From Polyangiaceae bacterium (GTDB lineage: Bacteria; Myxococcota_A; Polyangia; Polyangiales; Polyangiaceae): DNA of 64,000 nt. The position numbers and the translations under genes are program-made. The stretch covers positions 1 through 64,000 of the forward strand of contig JAHBVX010000010.1 of assembly GCA_019637295.1 (NCBI GenBank). Direction: 5' to 3'. Within the stretch, counting starts at the first letter, position 1. Every line of letters starts with the position of its first letter. Below, one piece after another: positions 37,375 through 47,763 of this stretch. Below the pieces are notes generated by a model that was given only the letters and a program-made list of their open reading frames with translations, ran no database searches and had not been told where the DNA came from.

Positions 37375-37875
37375 ATGCAACACAGAACATGGCTCGGAGT
37401 CGCGGTCTTCGTCTTCTTGTGCGTCGCATCAGGCTGCGACGGCGCGGAGACCTCGTCGTCGCCCACGGGGGCGACCGCCGTCCTGGGGGCGGCCTGCACC
37501 GAGGCGGACTTCAACGCCAACACGAAGCCGTGCTCCGCCTCGGGCGACATGGTGCTCGAGTGCTACGGGCTCGGCAGCGATCCCTCGGTCCCGCCGTACA
37601 CGTGGAACTTCGACAAGGACTGCAAGGCCGACGGGAAGGTCTGCGTCTCGGGCACCTGCGCGCAGGCAGGAGGAGCCCCCAACGCCGGCGATGCCTGCAC
37701 CGAGGCGGACTTCAACGCCAACACGAAGCCGTGCTCCGCCTCGGGCGACACGGTGCTCGAGTGCTACGGGCTCGGCAGCGATCCCTCGGTCCCGCCGTAC
37801 ACGTGGAACCTCGACAAGGACTGCAAGGCCGACGGCAAGATCTGCGTCTCGGGCACCTGCGCCGCGACCCTGTAG
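37375..37875 (+). CDS. Lipoprotein with an internal near-identical duplication
   Basis: This 166-aa protein has a lipobox (LCVASGCDGAE). Two copies of a Cys-rich module follow, each 57 residues, separated by a ten-residue linker. Each copy reads CTEADFNANTKPCSASGD, then LECYGLGSDPSVPPYTW, then DKDCKADGK, then CVSGTC. Six Cys per module suggest three disulfides per domain. At DNA level the copies (37492-37661 and 37693-37862) differ at only about four positions over 170 bp, so the duplication is recent. The module is not one I can name. ATG 37375 is chosen because it precedes the signal directly. Confidence 0.75.
   Translation: MQHRTWLGVAVFVFLCVASGCDGAETSSSPTGATAVLGAACTEADFNANTKPCSASGDMVLECYGLGSDPSVPPYTWNFDKDCKADGKVCVSGTCAQAGGAPNAGDACTEADFNANTKPCSASGDTVLECYGLGSDPSVPPYTWNLDKDCKADGKICVSGTCAATL
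37492..37862 (+). repeat. Recent tandem duplication (201-bp period) inside a lipoprotein gene
   Basis: The units begin at 37492 and 37693. About 170 bp are shared with four substitutions; a roughly 30-bp linker is not shared. Copy-number changes could alter domain number without breaking the frame, as 201 is divisible by three. Confidence 0.95.
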
Positions 37876-37974
37876 CAGCAGCCAAATCCGGACACTTGGG
37901 CGCCCTGCCGACCCTGGGCCACGGCGCCAAGAGTCAGTCCATCGAGCCCATGCGCTGCAACTCGATGAACGCCG

Positions 37975-38871
37975 TCAGCGGAAGCGGGCAATGACCACGG
38001 TGATGTTGTCGCTGCCGCCCGCCGCGTTCGCGGCCTTCACCAACTCGCCGCAGATGCGCTGGGGCACCGAGCTCTCCAACAGGAAGTGGGCGAGCTCCTC
38101 GTCCGATACGTGCTTGCTCAGGCCGTCGGTGCACAGCAGGAGCTGGTCGCCGGGTCGCAGCTCATAGCGGGTGATCTCGGGTTTCACGTCCGTGTCGGCC
38201 CCCAGCGCGTTCCACAGCACGTTGTGCAGGTGGGATGCTGGCTGTACGGGCCCTAGGCCCGCGCTCGCGGCCTCCTCGGCGAGGGTGTGGTCTCGAGTCA
38301 AGCGGTGCAGTTGCTTCTCGCGGAAGAGGTAGCATCGGCTGTCCCCTGCGTGCGCGACGTACAGCCGTGGCCACAGCACGTAGGCCATGGTGACGGTCGT
38401 CCCCATCCGTGGGTGCGCGCCACCCCTGCCGACGCCCTTGACCTGCTCCTCCCCCGCGTGGAGTGCTCGGTCGAGGCCGGCACGGATCTCCGGCAGGGAG
38501 ACGTTCGTTGGCGCCGCGCGGGACTCGAACTGGTCCGTCCAGGGCATGTACGAGACCATGTAGTCGGCGATGGTCGCGACAGCGACGCGGCTAGCGACGT
38601 CACCGCCGCCCAACCCGCCCATGCCGTCGGCAACCACGAGCAGGGTGCCACCCACCCCGGTGCTGAGATGGGGCCAGTGACCCACCGGCAAGCTCGAGCC
38701 TCGCACCAGCAAGGCGCGTTCGAGCGTCGCCATCAGGTAGGCGTCCTCGTTTCTACCGCGAACCCTGCCCTGATCCGTCAACCCGAAGCACTCCACCTGG
38801 GGCGTCCTGGCCTGGGGTCGAGTGGCCTGCGGCGCGGTCGTCGCGAGCTCGAGCGATTCAGTGTTTTCCAT
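37975..38871 (-). CDS. PP2C-family Ser/Thr phosphatase
   Basis: This 298-aa protein has the PP2C motifs: VRGRNEDAYL (motif 1), VVADGMGGLGGGDVAS (motif 2, metal-binding Asp), MGTTVTMAYVL, VAHAGDSRCYLFRE, LCTDGLSKHVSD and the final GGSDNITVVIARF. It begins 14 bp inside the 3' end of the adjacent Ser/Thr kinase gene, so the two are co-translated. This kinase-phosphatase pairing is a standard reversible-phosphorylation unit. A longer in-frame extension upstream is rejected because it reads out of frame through the kinase 3' end. Confidence 0.93.
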   Translation of the reverse strand: MENTESLELATTAPQATRPQARTPQVECFGLTDQGRVRGRNEDAYLMATLERALLVRGSSLPVGHWPHLSTGVGGTLLVVADGMGGLGGGDVASRVAVATIADYMVSYMPWTDQFESRAAPTNVSLPEIRAGLDRALHAGEEQVKGVGRGGAHPRMGTTVTMAYVLWPRLYVAHAGDSRCYLFREKQLHRLTRDHTLAEEAASAGLGPVQPASHLHNVLWNALGADTDVKPEITRYELRPGDQLLLCTDGLSKHVSDEELAHFLLESSVPQRICGELVKAANAAGGSDNITVVIARFR

Positions 38872-40288
38872 CGGGCTTGTCCTCCGGTTGCGCGTGCTGC
38901 GCGGGGCTAGGCTCGAGCAGCTGTGACTCGACATCCACGAGCTCCCCGTCCACGTAGGTGCGCCGCTCCCTCAGCCAGACCTGGTCCAGCGGAACGCCGC
39001 GGATCTCCTCGTACTCGCGCGCGGGACGGTCTGCGGGCTCGTCCTCGGCCGGTCGCTCGCGCTCGGCCTCGGCAGGGAGCAGGAGCCCGCCCGAGCCACG
39101 CACCGGCGTCTCGGTGTAGACGCCCCGGGCTGGGTACGCTGCGATGGGAGGGCGCACCCGCTCGAGCCCGAGCTCGTCCTCCGACCAGCTGGGTGCAGCC
39201 ACCTCCGTCGACCACCCGGCTGCGGTCAGCGCCCACCCGATCGCTGCGACCAACCCGAACGCCAGCCCGAGGCCCAGCCACGAGCTCACGGAGGAGTCCT
39301 TGGGCGGGGGCGAGATGGGATCTTCGACTTGACTCCAGCCATCGAACCTCACGGCGCGCAGACCCTCGCTGCTGTTCAGCAGCAGGGCTTGGCGCAGGCT
39401 CTCAGCGTTCCTGAAGCGTCTCATCGGGTCCTTCTCGAGGCAGCGCCAGATGACTGCCTCGAGCTCGCGATCGGCGTCCGGCCGCAGCGCGCGCAGCGAC
39501 GGAGCCGGATCCGCCAAGACTCTGGCGAAGCTCTCCGCTGTCGAGTCTCCATCGAAGGGCAGACGACCCGTGAGCAGCTCGAACAACACCACCCCGAGCG
39601 ACCACACGTCCGAACGAGCATCCACGGCCTCGGAGCCCGTCGCCTGCTCCGGTGACATGTAGCCCGGAGACCCCAGGCTGTCGTCGACGTTGGCGCCTCC
39701 TAGCTCCGAGTGGAGTCGCTTCGAGATGCCGAAGTCAACGACCTTGAGCAGGGACTGACCCTGCGGTCCTCGATAGAGCACGAGGTTGGCAGGCTTGACG
39801 TCGCGATGGACGAGTCCCACCTGGTGAGCTTCGGCCAGGCCCACGCAGGCTTCCATCACCAGGTCGACGGCCTCCGCGATCGGCAGCGCGCCCCGCTCGG
39901 AGAGCACGCGCTCGAGGGACTTCCCGCGGAGCCACTCCATGACCATGAACGGCTCACCGCTGGGCAGTTGGCCGCGATCGTAGACCCGCACGACGTTGGG
40001 GCTCTGCAAGCTGGCCGTGAGCCGCGCCTCGTTCACGAAGCGCTCCGACAGCGCTGTGTCATGGGCGAGTTCGGGGCGTAGCGTCTTGATCGCGACGGTA
40101 CGGCCAAGGGTCGTGTCGAGCGCGGCATAGACGAGACCCATGGCGCCCGAGTCCAGGATGCGAACGATGGTGTAGCGGTCTAGAACGGAACTCCCCGGCG
40201 CCAGCGGAGCTGCCGCGCGGGCCCCGCCCTGCGCCGTGCGCGCTCGAGCCGCTCGGACCGGCAGAAGATCGATGGATGCTGACGCCAT
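38858..40288 (-). CDS. Ser/Thr protein kinase coupled to the PP2C phosphatase
   Basis: This 476-aa protein has a Hanks-type kinase domain (about residues 36-300). The glycine loop is LDSGAMGLVYAAL, weaker than usual. It has VAIKTL, HRDVKPANLVL, DFGISK and the SPEQATG...RSDVWSLGVVLFE block. A membrane helix near residues 336-358 (LGLGLAFGLVAAIGWAL) and a charged C-terminal periplasmic region rich in Arg/Glu follow. ATG 40288 is chosen because it precedes MASASIDLLP; the longer upstream frame is low-complexity. It overlaps the PP2C gene by 14 bp, so the pair is coupled. Confidence 0.92.
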   Translation of the reverse strand: MASASIDLLPVRAARARTAQGGARAAAPLAPGSSVLDRYTIVRILDSGAMGLVYAALDTTLGRTVAIKTLRPELAHDTALSERFVNEARLTASLQSPNVVRVYDRGQLPSGEPFMVMEWLRGKSLERVLSERGALPIAEAVDLVMEACVGLAEAHQVGLVHRDVKPANLVLYRGPQGQSLLKVVDFGISKRLHSELGGANVDDSLGSPGYMSPEQATGSEAVDARSDVWSLGVVLFELLTGRLPFDGDSTAESFARVLADPAPSLRALRPDADRELEAVIWRCLEKDPMRRFRNAESLRQALLLNSSEGLRAVRFDGWSQVEDPISPPPKDSSVSSWLGLGLAFGLVAAIGWALTAAGWSTEVAAPSWSEDELGLERVRPPIAAYPARGVYTETPVRGSGGLLLPAEAERERPAEDEPADRPAREYEEIRGVPLDQVWLRERRTYVDGELVDVESQLLEPSPAQHAQPEDKPDGKH

Positions 40289-40576
40289 GGTGAACTCTTG
40301 CTCCGGGCGCCGCGCGTCGGTCGCGGGCTCCCGCGCTCCAAGCTGTGCAGCGAACGTGCCACGCCGCTCGACCGTGAATTCCTCGTGTCGGCACGAAAGG
40401 AACCGTGTCGCAATGACTCGTTCGTGACGAAGGGGCACGCACGGGTAGGCGTGGCCCACGGCCAGGTGTGGCGCGCAGCAGGTGAAAGCTCCCAGAGGTT
40501 CCCGTGAGCACGCCGGTTGCATCACGTGGCGCTCAAGGACTCGAGCAGAGTTCATTCTGACAGGAGACATGGCGTC

Positions 40577-41155
40577 ATGCGCATCCAAATGCTTCAGACG
40601 TTACCCGCGGCAATGGTCTCGCTCGGTGCGCTCGCCGGCTGTGGGAGCGCCGACGACACCGGGCTATTCGAGGTGAGTGCTGCGGCGCGAGAAACCGAGC
40701 AGGCACCGACGAAAGCCCCGACGGCCGTCGCGCCGGCCGACGCCGTCATCCCCGAGCCCGACGCGCGGTTGCTAGTGACGGTACGCGAGGTGAGCGTTCA
40801 CGTCGATGGGTGGCACACCGTGTTCCTCGGCGCGCACCAACTCGACCTGTTGGACACGTCGAGGAGCCCCGTCCCCCTTGGCACAGCGCCCGTGCCCGAA
40901 GGGGAGCTGGCGCAACTGCGACTCGTTCTGGCCGACAACGTGATCTACCAGAAGTCCTCCGGTCCAGCAGCGGTGCGGTGTCCGTCGTGCTCCCAGAGCG
41001 GGCTGAAGCTCCAGCTCACTCCGGACTCTCGCGTGGTCGCGGGCGGACGTCTGAGCGTGACGCTCCAGTTCGCGAGCAATCGCGTGCTGTGGGCCAATCC
41101 GCAGGGTTACGTGCTCTCGCCGGTGGTCGAAGCCGAGGTACGTTCCGAACCTTGA
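40577..41155 (+). CDS. DUF4382-type lipoprotein
   Basis: This 192-aa protein has a signal with a Cys (VSLGALAGCGSADD). The DUF4382-like domain has LLVTVREVSVHVDGWHTVFL, LDLLDTSRSPVPLGTAPVPE, LAQLRLVLADNVIYQ and a C-terminal LSVTLQFASNRVLW. Domains of this group are extracellular beta-sandwiches. AGGAG lies 10 nt before ATG 40577. Another ATG at 40569 is in a different frame. The gene ends convergently with the hybrid histidine kinase, overlapping its 3' end by 49 bp. Confidence 0.7.
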   Translation: MRIQMLQTLPAAMVSLGALAGCGSADDTGLFEVSAAARETEQAPTKAPTAVAPADAVIPEPDARLLVTVREVSVHVDGWHTVFLGAHQLDLLDTSRSPVPLGTAPVPEGELAQLRLVLADNVIYQKSSGPAAVRCPSCSQSGLKLQLTPDSRVVAGGRLSVTLQFASNRVLWANPQGYVLSPVVEAEVRSEP

Positions 41156-43275
41156 GTTCGGCCCGAGGCGGGGCCAAGCAGCTCTACGAGGCGATGAACG
41201 CTAACGGGTTTGACCATGTGCTCGTCGTACCCCGCGGCTAGCGCGCGCGCGCGATCCTCGGGTGAACCAAATCCGGTCACGGCGATCAGGCGGAGCCGCT
41301 CGCCGCCCGGGCTAGACCGCAACGCTCGAGCCACCTCCAGGCCGTCCATGTCCGGTAGTCCCAGGTCCACCAGCGCCAGATCCGGCGACCGTTCATGTGC
41401 TCTCGCGAGGGCCTCCGCGCCCGTCTCGGCTTCGCGCACACGATGCCCGAACAGCTTGACGACTTCGGCAAGCATGTCTCGATTGTCCGCCAAGTCCTCG
41501 ACGATCAGCACGTCGAGAACCCTGGGGACCGGCGTCGAACACGTCGTCTCCTGCGCATCGATCGGACGAGCGGTCGCCGCCGACCGCGGCGCCAGAGGAA
41601 GGCGCACCTCGAACTCGCTTCCGCGCCCCCGCCCTTCACTGCGCGCCTCGACTCGACCACCGTGCAACTTGACCAGTCGCTGCACGATGGTCAGGCCGAT
41701 GCCGAGCCCGCCGCGTCGTTCCACCCCATCGCCAGCCTCTTGGAAGAAGGGGGTGAAGATGCTCGCCAGCGCACCGTCGTCGATTCCGATGCCATTGTCG
41801 CGGACCGTGACCACCGCTTCGCAGCAGTCCATGTCGTTGCGGACGACGAGCTCGATTGCGCCGCGCTCGGGCGTGTACTTGATGGCGTTGGTGAGCAGGT
41901 TCACGAGGATCTGCTCGAGCCGCGTCGCATCGGCGCGGATGGGCGTGGGCTCGGAGGGAAGCTCGAGGGTCAAAGCGTGCCGCCGTTCGTCCAGCGCCGC
42001 CCGCACACTGGTTGCCGCGCGGCGGACGACGTCTCTCAGATCGAGGTGCAGAGGCTCGAGCAGCATCTTTCCGGCACCGAGGCGAGTGAGGTCCAGCAGG
42101 TCGTCTACTAGGCGGCTCTGGTGCGTCACCTGCCGCTCCGCGATGACCAAGGCGCGCAGCGCCCCAGGATCCGTTTCCTTTCGCATGCGTATGACTTGAA
42201 GGGCGTTGGCGATCGCCGCCAAGGGATTCCTGAGCTCATGCCCGAGCATCGCGAGGAACTGGTCCTTGGCTCTGCTCGCTCGGCGTAGGTTCTCATCCGC
42301 TTCCGCGAGCCGGCGACCGATCCGCTCGGCTCGAGCGCGGGCGCGGAACTCCGACCAAGTGACCCCGGTGAAAAGAAGGGTGACGAGCACGCCGACCACC
42401 CACACCATGCGCACCAGAGTCTGCTGGCCCGCCCCGTCGAAGCTCGAAGTGCTCGAGAATCCGAGCCGCAGACTGCGTCCCCCCACGTCCAGCGTGTGAA
42501 TCGACGCGAAGTGTGCGTCGTGCGCCAGAGGCCCGGTTCGGAGCAGTAGGGATTCGCTCGCCGTCGCTGAGCCGGCGTCGTGGACTTCGACATCGACTGA
42601 CGCGAGGCTCGGGTCCAGGGCTTTGCGCAGCAGCTCCTCCGCGCTGAAGACGCTGACGACGAAACCGCGCACGGCGCCTGCGTCGGGGCCGACGAACTGC
42701 GCGGGCCCGAGCACCGGGAACACGAAGGCGAGCTCGGAACCGGGATGGGTACCGGGCAGCTGGATCCGGGCCACGGCCGAGGTCCGACTGCGGCTGGCTC
42801 GCGCCATGGCGTCCGGGAGATCGCCGAGCTCTGCCAGGTTCGAGCTGACGCCGAGAGCGCCCACGTCAGTCTTCGACCACGCACGCGCGACGGCACAGCT
42901 CCCGCTCCCCCGTTGCCTTTCGCACCAAGCGAGCAAGACCGGAGGGAGGTCATGGGTGGTCAGGTTGCTGGTTAGACGCTCGAACTCCGCTGCGTCGATG
43001 CTGGAGCTGGCACTCAACACGGCAGCCGCCGCCGAGACCGTCGCCTGGTGACTAGCCAGACGCCCGTCGAGGGTGGCCACCGCGCGCTCCACCACGTCGT
43101 CGAAGCGCGCAGCGCGCGCCGAGTGCACGACACGCGACACGACCTCCGTGAACCCGGCGGTCGCGAACAATCCAACCAGCAGGACCAGTATGGGAGCCCA
43201 CCCGCGTGAGCGCGTGTGTTCGAGCTTGGCCGCGAGGCGCTGAAACGTCGCGCGCGAGCGACTCTCGGAGCTCAT
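41107..43275 (-). CDS. Hybrid histidine kinase: CHASE-like sensor, HisKA, HATPase and REC
   Basis: This 722-aa protein has two membrane helices (ILVLLVGLFATAGFTEVV near residue 32, MVWVVGVLVTLLFTGV near residue 290). They flank a periplasmic CHASE-like sensor of about 230 residues. It then has a HisKA box (LAMLGHELRNPLAAIANAL, phosphoacceptor His near residue 347), an N-box (LVNLLTNAIKYT), a G1 box (VRDNGIGID), a G2 box (GGLGIGLTIVQRLV) and a C-terminal receiver with VLIVEDLADNRD and acceptor Asp in VDLGLPDMDG. Its start overlaps the stop of the small kinase-like gene upstream (ATGA). The NtrC-type regulator lies just beyond on the other strand, so the two form a probable signalling pair. Confidence 0.93.
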   Translation of the reverse strand: MSSESRSRATFQRLAAKLEHTRSRGWAPILVLLVGLFATAGFTEVVSRVVHSARAARFDDVVERAVATLDGRLASHQATVSAAAAVLSASSSIDAAEFERLTSNLTTHDLPPVLLAWCERQRGSGSCAVARAWSKTDVGALGVSSNLAELGDLPDAMARASRSRTSAVARIQLPGTHPGSELAFVFPVLGPAQFVGPDAGAVRGFVVSVFSAEELLRKALDPSLASVDVEVHDAGSATASESLLLRTGPLAHDAHFASIHTLDVGGRSLRLGFSSTSSFDGAGQQTLVRMVWVVGVLVTLLFTGVTWSEFRARARAERIGRRLAEADENLRRASRAKDQFLAMLGHELRNPLAAIANALQVIRMRKETDPGALRALVIAERQVTHQSRLVDDLLDLTRLGAGKMLLEPLHLDLRDVVRRAATSVRAALDERRHALTLELPSEPTPIRADATRLEQILVNLLTNAIKYTPERGAIELVVRNDMDCCEAVVTVRDNGIGIDDGALASIFTPFFQEAGDGVERRGGLGIGLTIVQRLVKLHGGRVEARSEGRGRGSEFEVRLPLAPRSAATARPIDAQETTCSTPVPRVLDVLIVEDLADNRDMLAEVVKLFGHRVREAETGAEALARAHERSPDLALVDLGLPDMDGLEVARALRSSPGGERLRLIAVTGFGSPEDRARALAAGYDEHMVKPVSVHRLVELLGPASGRTQGSERTSASTTGEST

Positions 43276-44039
43276 GACTCGCCTCGAGGCGACCCCCCTG
43301 CGCTGCGCTGCAGGGGGAGGTACACGACCACGCGCGACTGCCTCCGGTCGTTCTCGACCTCGATTCGGCCCCCGCGGGCTCGAACCGAGCCCATGGCCAG
43401 GGCCAAGAGCACGGCAGCGTCTCGTTGCTCCGTCGGACCGGTGAACCAAGGCGCCTCGAGGTCGCGTCGCTGACCCGCGAGCGGGCACGGACCGGGAAGC
43501 GTGAGCGCAAACACACCGCTCAGCCCGTCTCGGGTCGGCGTCACTTGTGACACTTCCAAGCGCACTACGCTCGAGCTGGGCGCCGTGTGTGCGGCGAAGC
43601 CAACGAGTCCGTACACGATGGCGTGCAGGGAGGAACGCGGGATGGCGACGGTAAGGTCGGGCGCGGCGCACAGGTCGATTTCGACTCCCCGCGCCGCGGC
43701 TACGGGAGTCAACGCGCGGAGAACCAGCTCGACCTCGAGGGTGCAACACGCGACGTTGCCGTTTGGGGCACCCCCAGCCAGAAACTCGCGGACTTGGGCG
43801 GCCATCGCAGCGATCCCGTCGGCTTGCGCCCGTATTTCGCGGGCAGCGGCCGCGATCTCCCGGTCCTGGGGCCGGGTCAACTCCAGCAGCGCGGCGCGCC
43901 CCACCATCAGGTTGGTGCAGTTTGCCACAGCGTGCAGCAGGCTCGCGGTCAGGCACTCCAGCAGCGCGGCGTGCCGATCTCCTTCGCGGACGGTAAGAGG
44001 AGGAAGCTCCCTTCGGTCCGCCCGAAGAGGTGCCGTCAC
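43272..44039 (-). CDS. Degenerate histidine-kinase-like protein
   Basis: This 255-aa protein has a DHp-like helix with a candidate acceptor His in SLLHAVANCTNLM. A degenerate ATP-binding fold follows: SSLHAIVYGLVGFAAH resembles an N-box without the usual Asn, and GGRIEVENDRRQSRVVVYLP resembles the end of HATPase_c. It lacks clear G1 and G2 boxes, so catalysis is doubtful; it may act as a phosphotransfer protein or regulatory partner. It overlaps the hybrid kinase gene by 4 bp (ATGA) and lies divergent from the NtrC-type gene. The start is ATG 44039. Confidence 0.65.
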   Translation of the reverse strand: MTAPLRADRRELPPLTVREGDRHAALLECLTASLLHAVANCTNLMVGRAALLELTRPQDREIAAAAREIRAQADGIAAMAAQVREFLAGGAPNGNVACCTLEVELVLRALTPVAAARGVEIDLCAAPDLTVAIPRSSLHAIVYGLVGFAAHTAPSSSVVRLEVSQVTPTRDGLSGVFALTLPGPCPLAGQRRDLEAPWFTGPTEQRDAAVLLALAMGSVRARGGRIEVENDRRQSRVVVYLPLQRSAGGSPRGES

Positions 44040-44099
44040 CGACGCTCACCCGTCCGCGAAAGCGGGTGGCGCGCACGGAAAGTGCATGACCCCCGACCC

Positions 44100-45527
<1,428 letters not shown>

Positions 45528-46250
45528 CTCGTTCCTACCGTCGTACCATCCCCTTCGAGCACACGAGCTTCGGCCTCGGAAATGGTGCCCACCTCTTCCA
45601 TGTAGGCGAGTTCGCGTAGCGGGACCGCACTGCGCGACAGAAACAACACTCCTGCAGCACCGCGAACTCCCAGCGAGAGCGCCTGAGAGACGAAGTAGTC
45701 CACGCCGAGGCCCAACCGCGCGTTGGCGCCGTCGATGTCCACCCCGCGTTTCGCGCCGCGCAGCGCGTCGTTCAGTCCACCGAACTTGGAGTAGCCGCCA
45801 GCGATCATCAGATGTCCCTCGATCCGCCCAAAGGGAACGCGCAGGCCGAGCTCGGCGTCGAGGTTCCAGAGCTGGTGGCCGCCAACCGTACGCTCGGCTT
45901 CGGAGTCCTGGAGCGCGATTACCCGACCGCGCACGCCGAGGGTCAACGTCGACACGCGGAGTCCGACGCCAAGATCCGCGGCGGGCCCGCCAGCGGCCGT
46001 CGGAAGCAGCTCCGCCGTGAATCCGTTGGCCCGCTTTTCGGCCACGAAGGTCGTCAGGTCGACCGCACCATAGCCGATCCCACCGTTCAGGTACCCGTGT
46101 GTGTTCATGGGACGAACTTCGTCCCGGGGCCTGGACGGTTCGTGGTCACCGTCTTCAGCCGCATCGGGGGGCGCCGCCGCTACGGCGCCCCCCGTGGTGA
46201 GCACGGCCAACACTCCGAGCATCGAGTGGATCGGATTACGGAACGTCATG

Positions 46251-47477
46251 TCACTGCATCCCGTCACGGCAGGTAACCGTGATCGTGCTGCTGGCTCGGA
46301 CGGTGACGTCGAATCGGCCAATGGCGTGGCCGACGGCCTTGGAGGACTCGCCCAGGCAGGCGAGGGACTTGCCGCTGAGCTCCTGCAGCTTGCCGCTCAG
46401 AGCCTCGCCGGACTTGCCCAGGCGACGTGCGGCCTCCAGCGCGAGCGATCCATGGGTCTCGGCTGCGGAGAGGACCGCCGGCAGGTTCGCCTTCAGCGTC
46501 GCGACCAACGGCTCGAGCTCCGGGTTTGCGTCCAGGTCGACCAGCACCTCGACCAGCGGCGGGTCGCACTGAGCGTTGGCCGCCACTTGGGCACTGCACG
46601 CCGCGTGGCACTCGGCGTTCAAGTCGCAGTTGGGCCGCGTGAACTCCGTGGTGCAGACCGGGTCGCTGAACGAGCTGGTGCAACCTCCGAGGCAGTGAAC
46701 GTTGGTCCCGCACTGCACCGGCTGCTCGACCTTGCAGCGACCACGGCAGGTTCCGTTGCACGAGGACGCGCACTTGCCCATGCAGTTCGGGTCGTTCTCG
46801 GTCACGCGACCGTCTTGGTGAACGCAGGTTCCCTTGCACTCGCCCACGCACGTGGACTCGCACTTGCCCATGCAGTTGGCGGGCCGATCCGGTCGGCCCA
46901 GGCAGTGAGCCTCCGCCGAGCAGCTCGCTTCGCAGACGACGCTGAGCTTACCGGGCTCGCAGCGGGTCTCGACGGAGCCAGGATCACACGGCGCATTCAC
47001 GGCGCACTCGGCGTCGCACTCGGCTTGTGCGTCGAAGTCCACGCGGCATTCGCCGCGGGACACCGCCAGGGCGATGTGTGCACCGACGGTGCCCGCCGAG
47101 ACCAGCACGTCCTCGACTGCTCGGCCCGCCGCGTCGCAGGCGCCGGTCCCAGCTTCGTTCGAGACGCGCGCCGAGGGGTCGTCGAGCGCGGACCATGTGT
47201 CTGGCGCACCCAGGTCCGCAGCGATGCTCGCGCACGCCGTCAGCAGCGCCGAGTGCGCGCTGTCGGCGATGGTGACGAAGTCGCCCGCCGCTCGCATGAA
47301 GATGCGTACGGTTGGATCGACATTGACGTCGGCGGCAAGCTCTTGCCCGGGCTGGAACTCGTCACACCCCTCGCTGCCCTCTCGCACCAGCGGCGAGTCC
47401 GGCGAGATGCAAGCGCTGACTGCACCCACAGAAACTGCTCCGAGAAACACGAGGCGTCCAATGCGTTTGATGGTCAT
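46251..47477 (-). CDS. Cys-rich lipoprotein with CxGxC repeats, controlled by a sigma-54 promoter
   Basis: This 408-aa protein has a signal with a lipobox (FLGAVSVGAVSACISPD), an N-terminal helical domain (residues 40-145) and a Cys-rich centre. That centre contains repeats such as NCMGKCESTCVGECKGTC and NCMGKCASSCNGTCRGRC. A helical C-terminal part (LVATLKANLPAVLSAAETHG, SGEALSGKLQELSGKSLACL) follows. The Cys-rich repeats may bind metal or form disulfides. It is the first gene of an operon with the barrel gene. Upstream lie a sigma-54 promoter and a palindrome. The start is ATG 47477. I do not recognise the family beyond Cys-repeat similarity. Confidence 0.8.
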   Translation of the reverse strand: MTIKRIGRLVFLGAVSVGAVSACISPDSPLVREGSEGCDEFQPGQELAADVNVDPTVRIFMRAAGDFVTIADSAHSALLTACASIAADLGAPDTWSALDDPSARVSNEAGTGACDAAGRAVEDVLVSAGTVGAHIALAVSRGECRVDFDAQAECDAECAVNAPCDPGSVETRCEPGKLSVVCEASCSAEAHCLGRPDRPANCMGKCESTCVGECKGTCVHQDGRVTENDPNCMGKCASSCNGTCRGRCKVEQPVQCGTNVHCLGGCTSSFSDPVCTTEFTRPNCDLNAECHAACSAQVAANAQCDPPLVEVLVDLDANPELEPLVATLKANLPAVLSAAETHGSLALEAARRLGKSGEALSGKLQELSGKSLACLGESSKAVGHAIGRFDVTVRASSTITVTCRDGMQ

Positions 47478-47573
47478 GGTCTGCTCCAGTGCCGCGCGGA
47501 CGCGGCGATGAGTGCGCAGCTGCCGCCCGCACTCAGGCGTGCGGGCCGCTGCGCTCGGGGCCTGACCAAGGGA

Positions 47574-47591
47574 GAGCAAGCCGCGTGCCTC
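47574..47591 (-). promoter_or_regulatory. Sigma-54 (-24/-12) promoter for the Cys-rich/outer-membrane operon
   Basis: On the minus strand the sequence is AGGCACGCGGCTTGCT. This fits the consensus TGGCACG-N4-TTGCW with GG at 47589-47588 and GC at 47577-47576, exactly 10 bases apart. The expected transcription start is about 12 bp downstream, leaving an 85-90-nt leader before ATG 47477. An NtrC-type activator is encoded 2 kb away. Confidence 0.7.
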
Positions 47592-47679
47592 GGAACGAAG
47601 TGCCGTAAGCGCCGGCGATCTCCGGCTTGGTCGGCGTGAATCGGTTGTCGATCCTCAGGAGGCGTGCGTGCTCGAGCGC

Positions 47680-47693
47680 ACGACACGTGTCGT
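47680..47693. promoter_or_regulatory. Palindromic enhancer candidate for the NtrC-type regulator
   Basis: ACGACACGTGTCGT is a perfect 14-bp palindrome centred about 98 bp upstream of the -24 element. This is the usual distance for a bacterial enhancer-binding protein. Beside it, GTGCTCGAGCGCAC is near-palindromic. Binding by the nearby regulator is inferred. Confidence 0.5.
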
Positions 47694-47724
47694 CTTGACA
47701 CGCTGCAGCGCACGGGAGCCAAGC

Positions 47725-47763
47725 CCCTCGCGGACTACTTCAACCAGGACCCTGCGGGCTGAG
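47725..47763 (+). pseudogene. mtfA 3'-end remnant overlapping def
   Basis: This 39-bp stretch matches 36523-36561 with a single difference. It reads as the last 12 codons of mtfA (L-A-D-Y-F-N-Q-D-P-A-G-stop). On the opposite strand it forms the last codons of the deformylase gene (GGLSPQGPG). No other part of an mtfA gene is seen upstream. It is probably what remains of an mtfA copy that overlapped def tail to tail. Confidence 0.7.
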
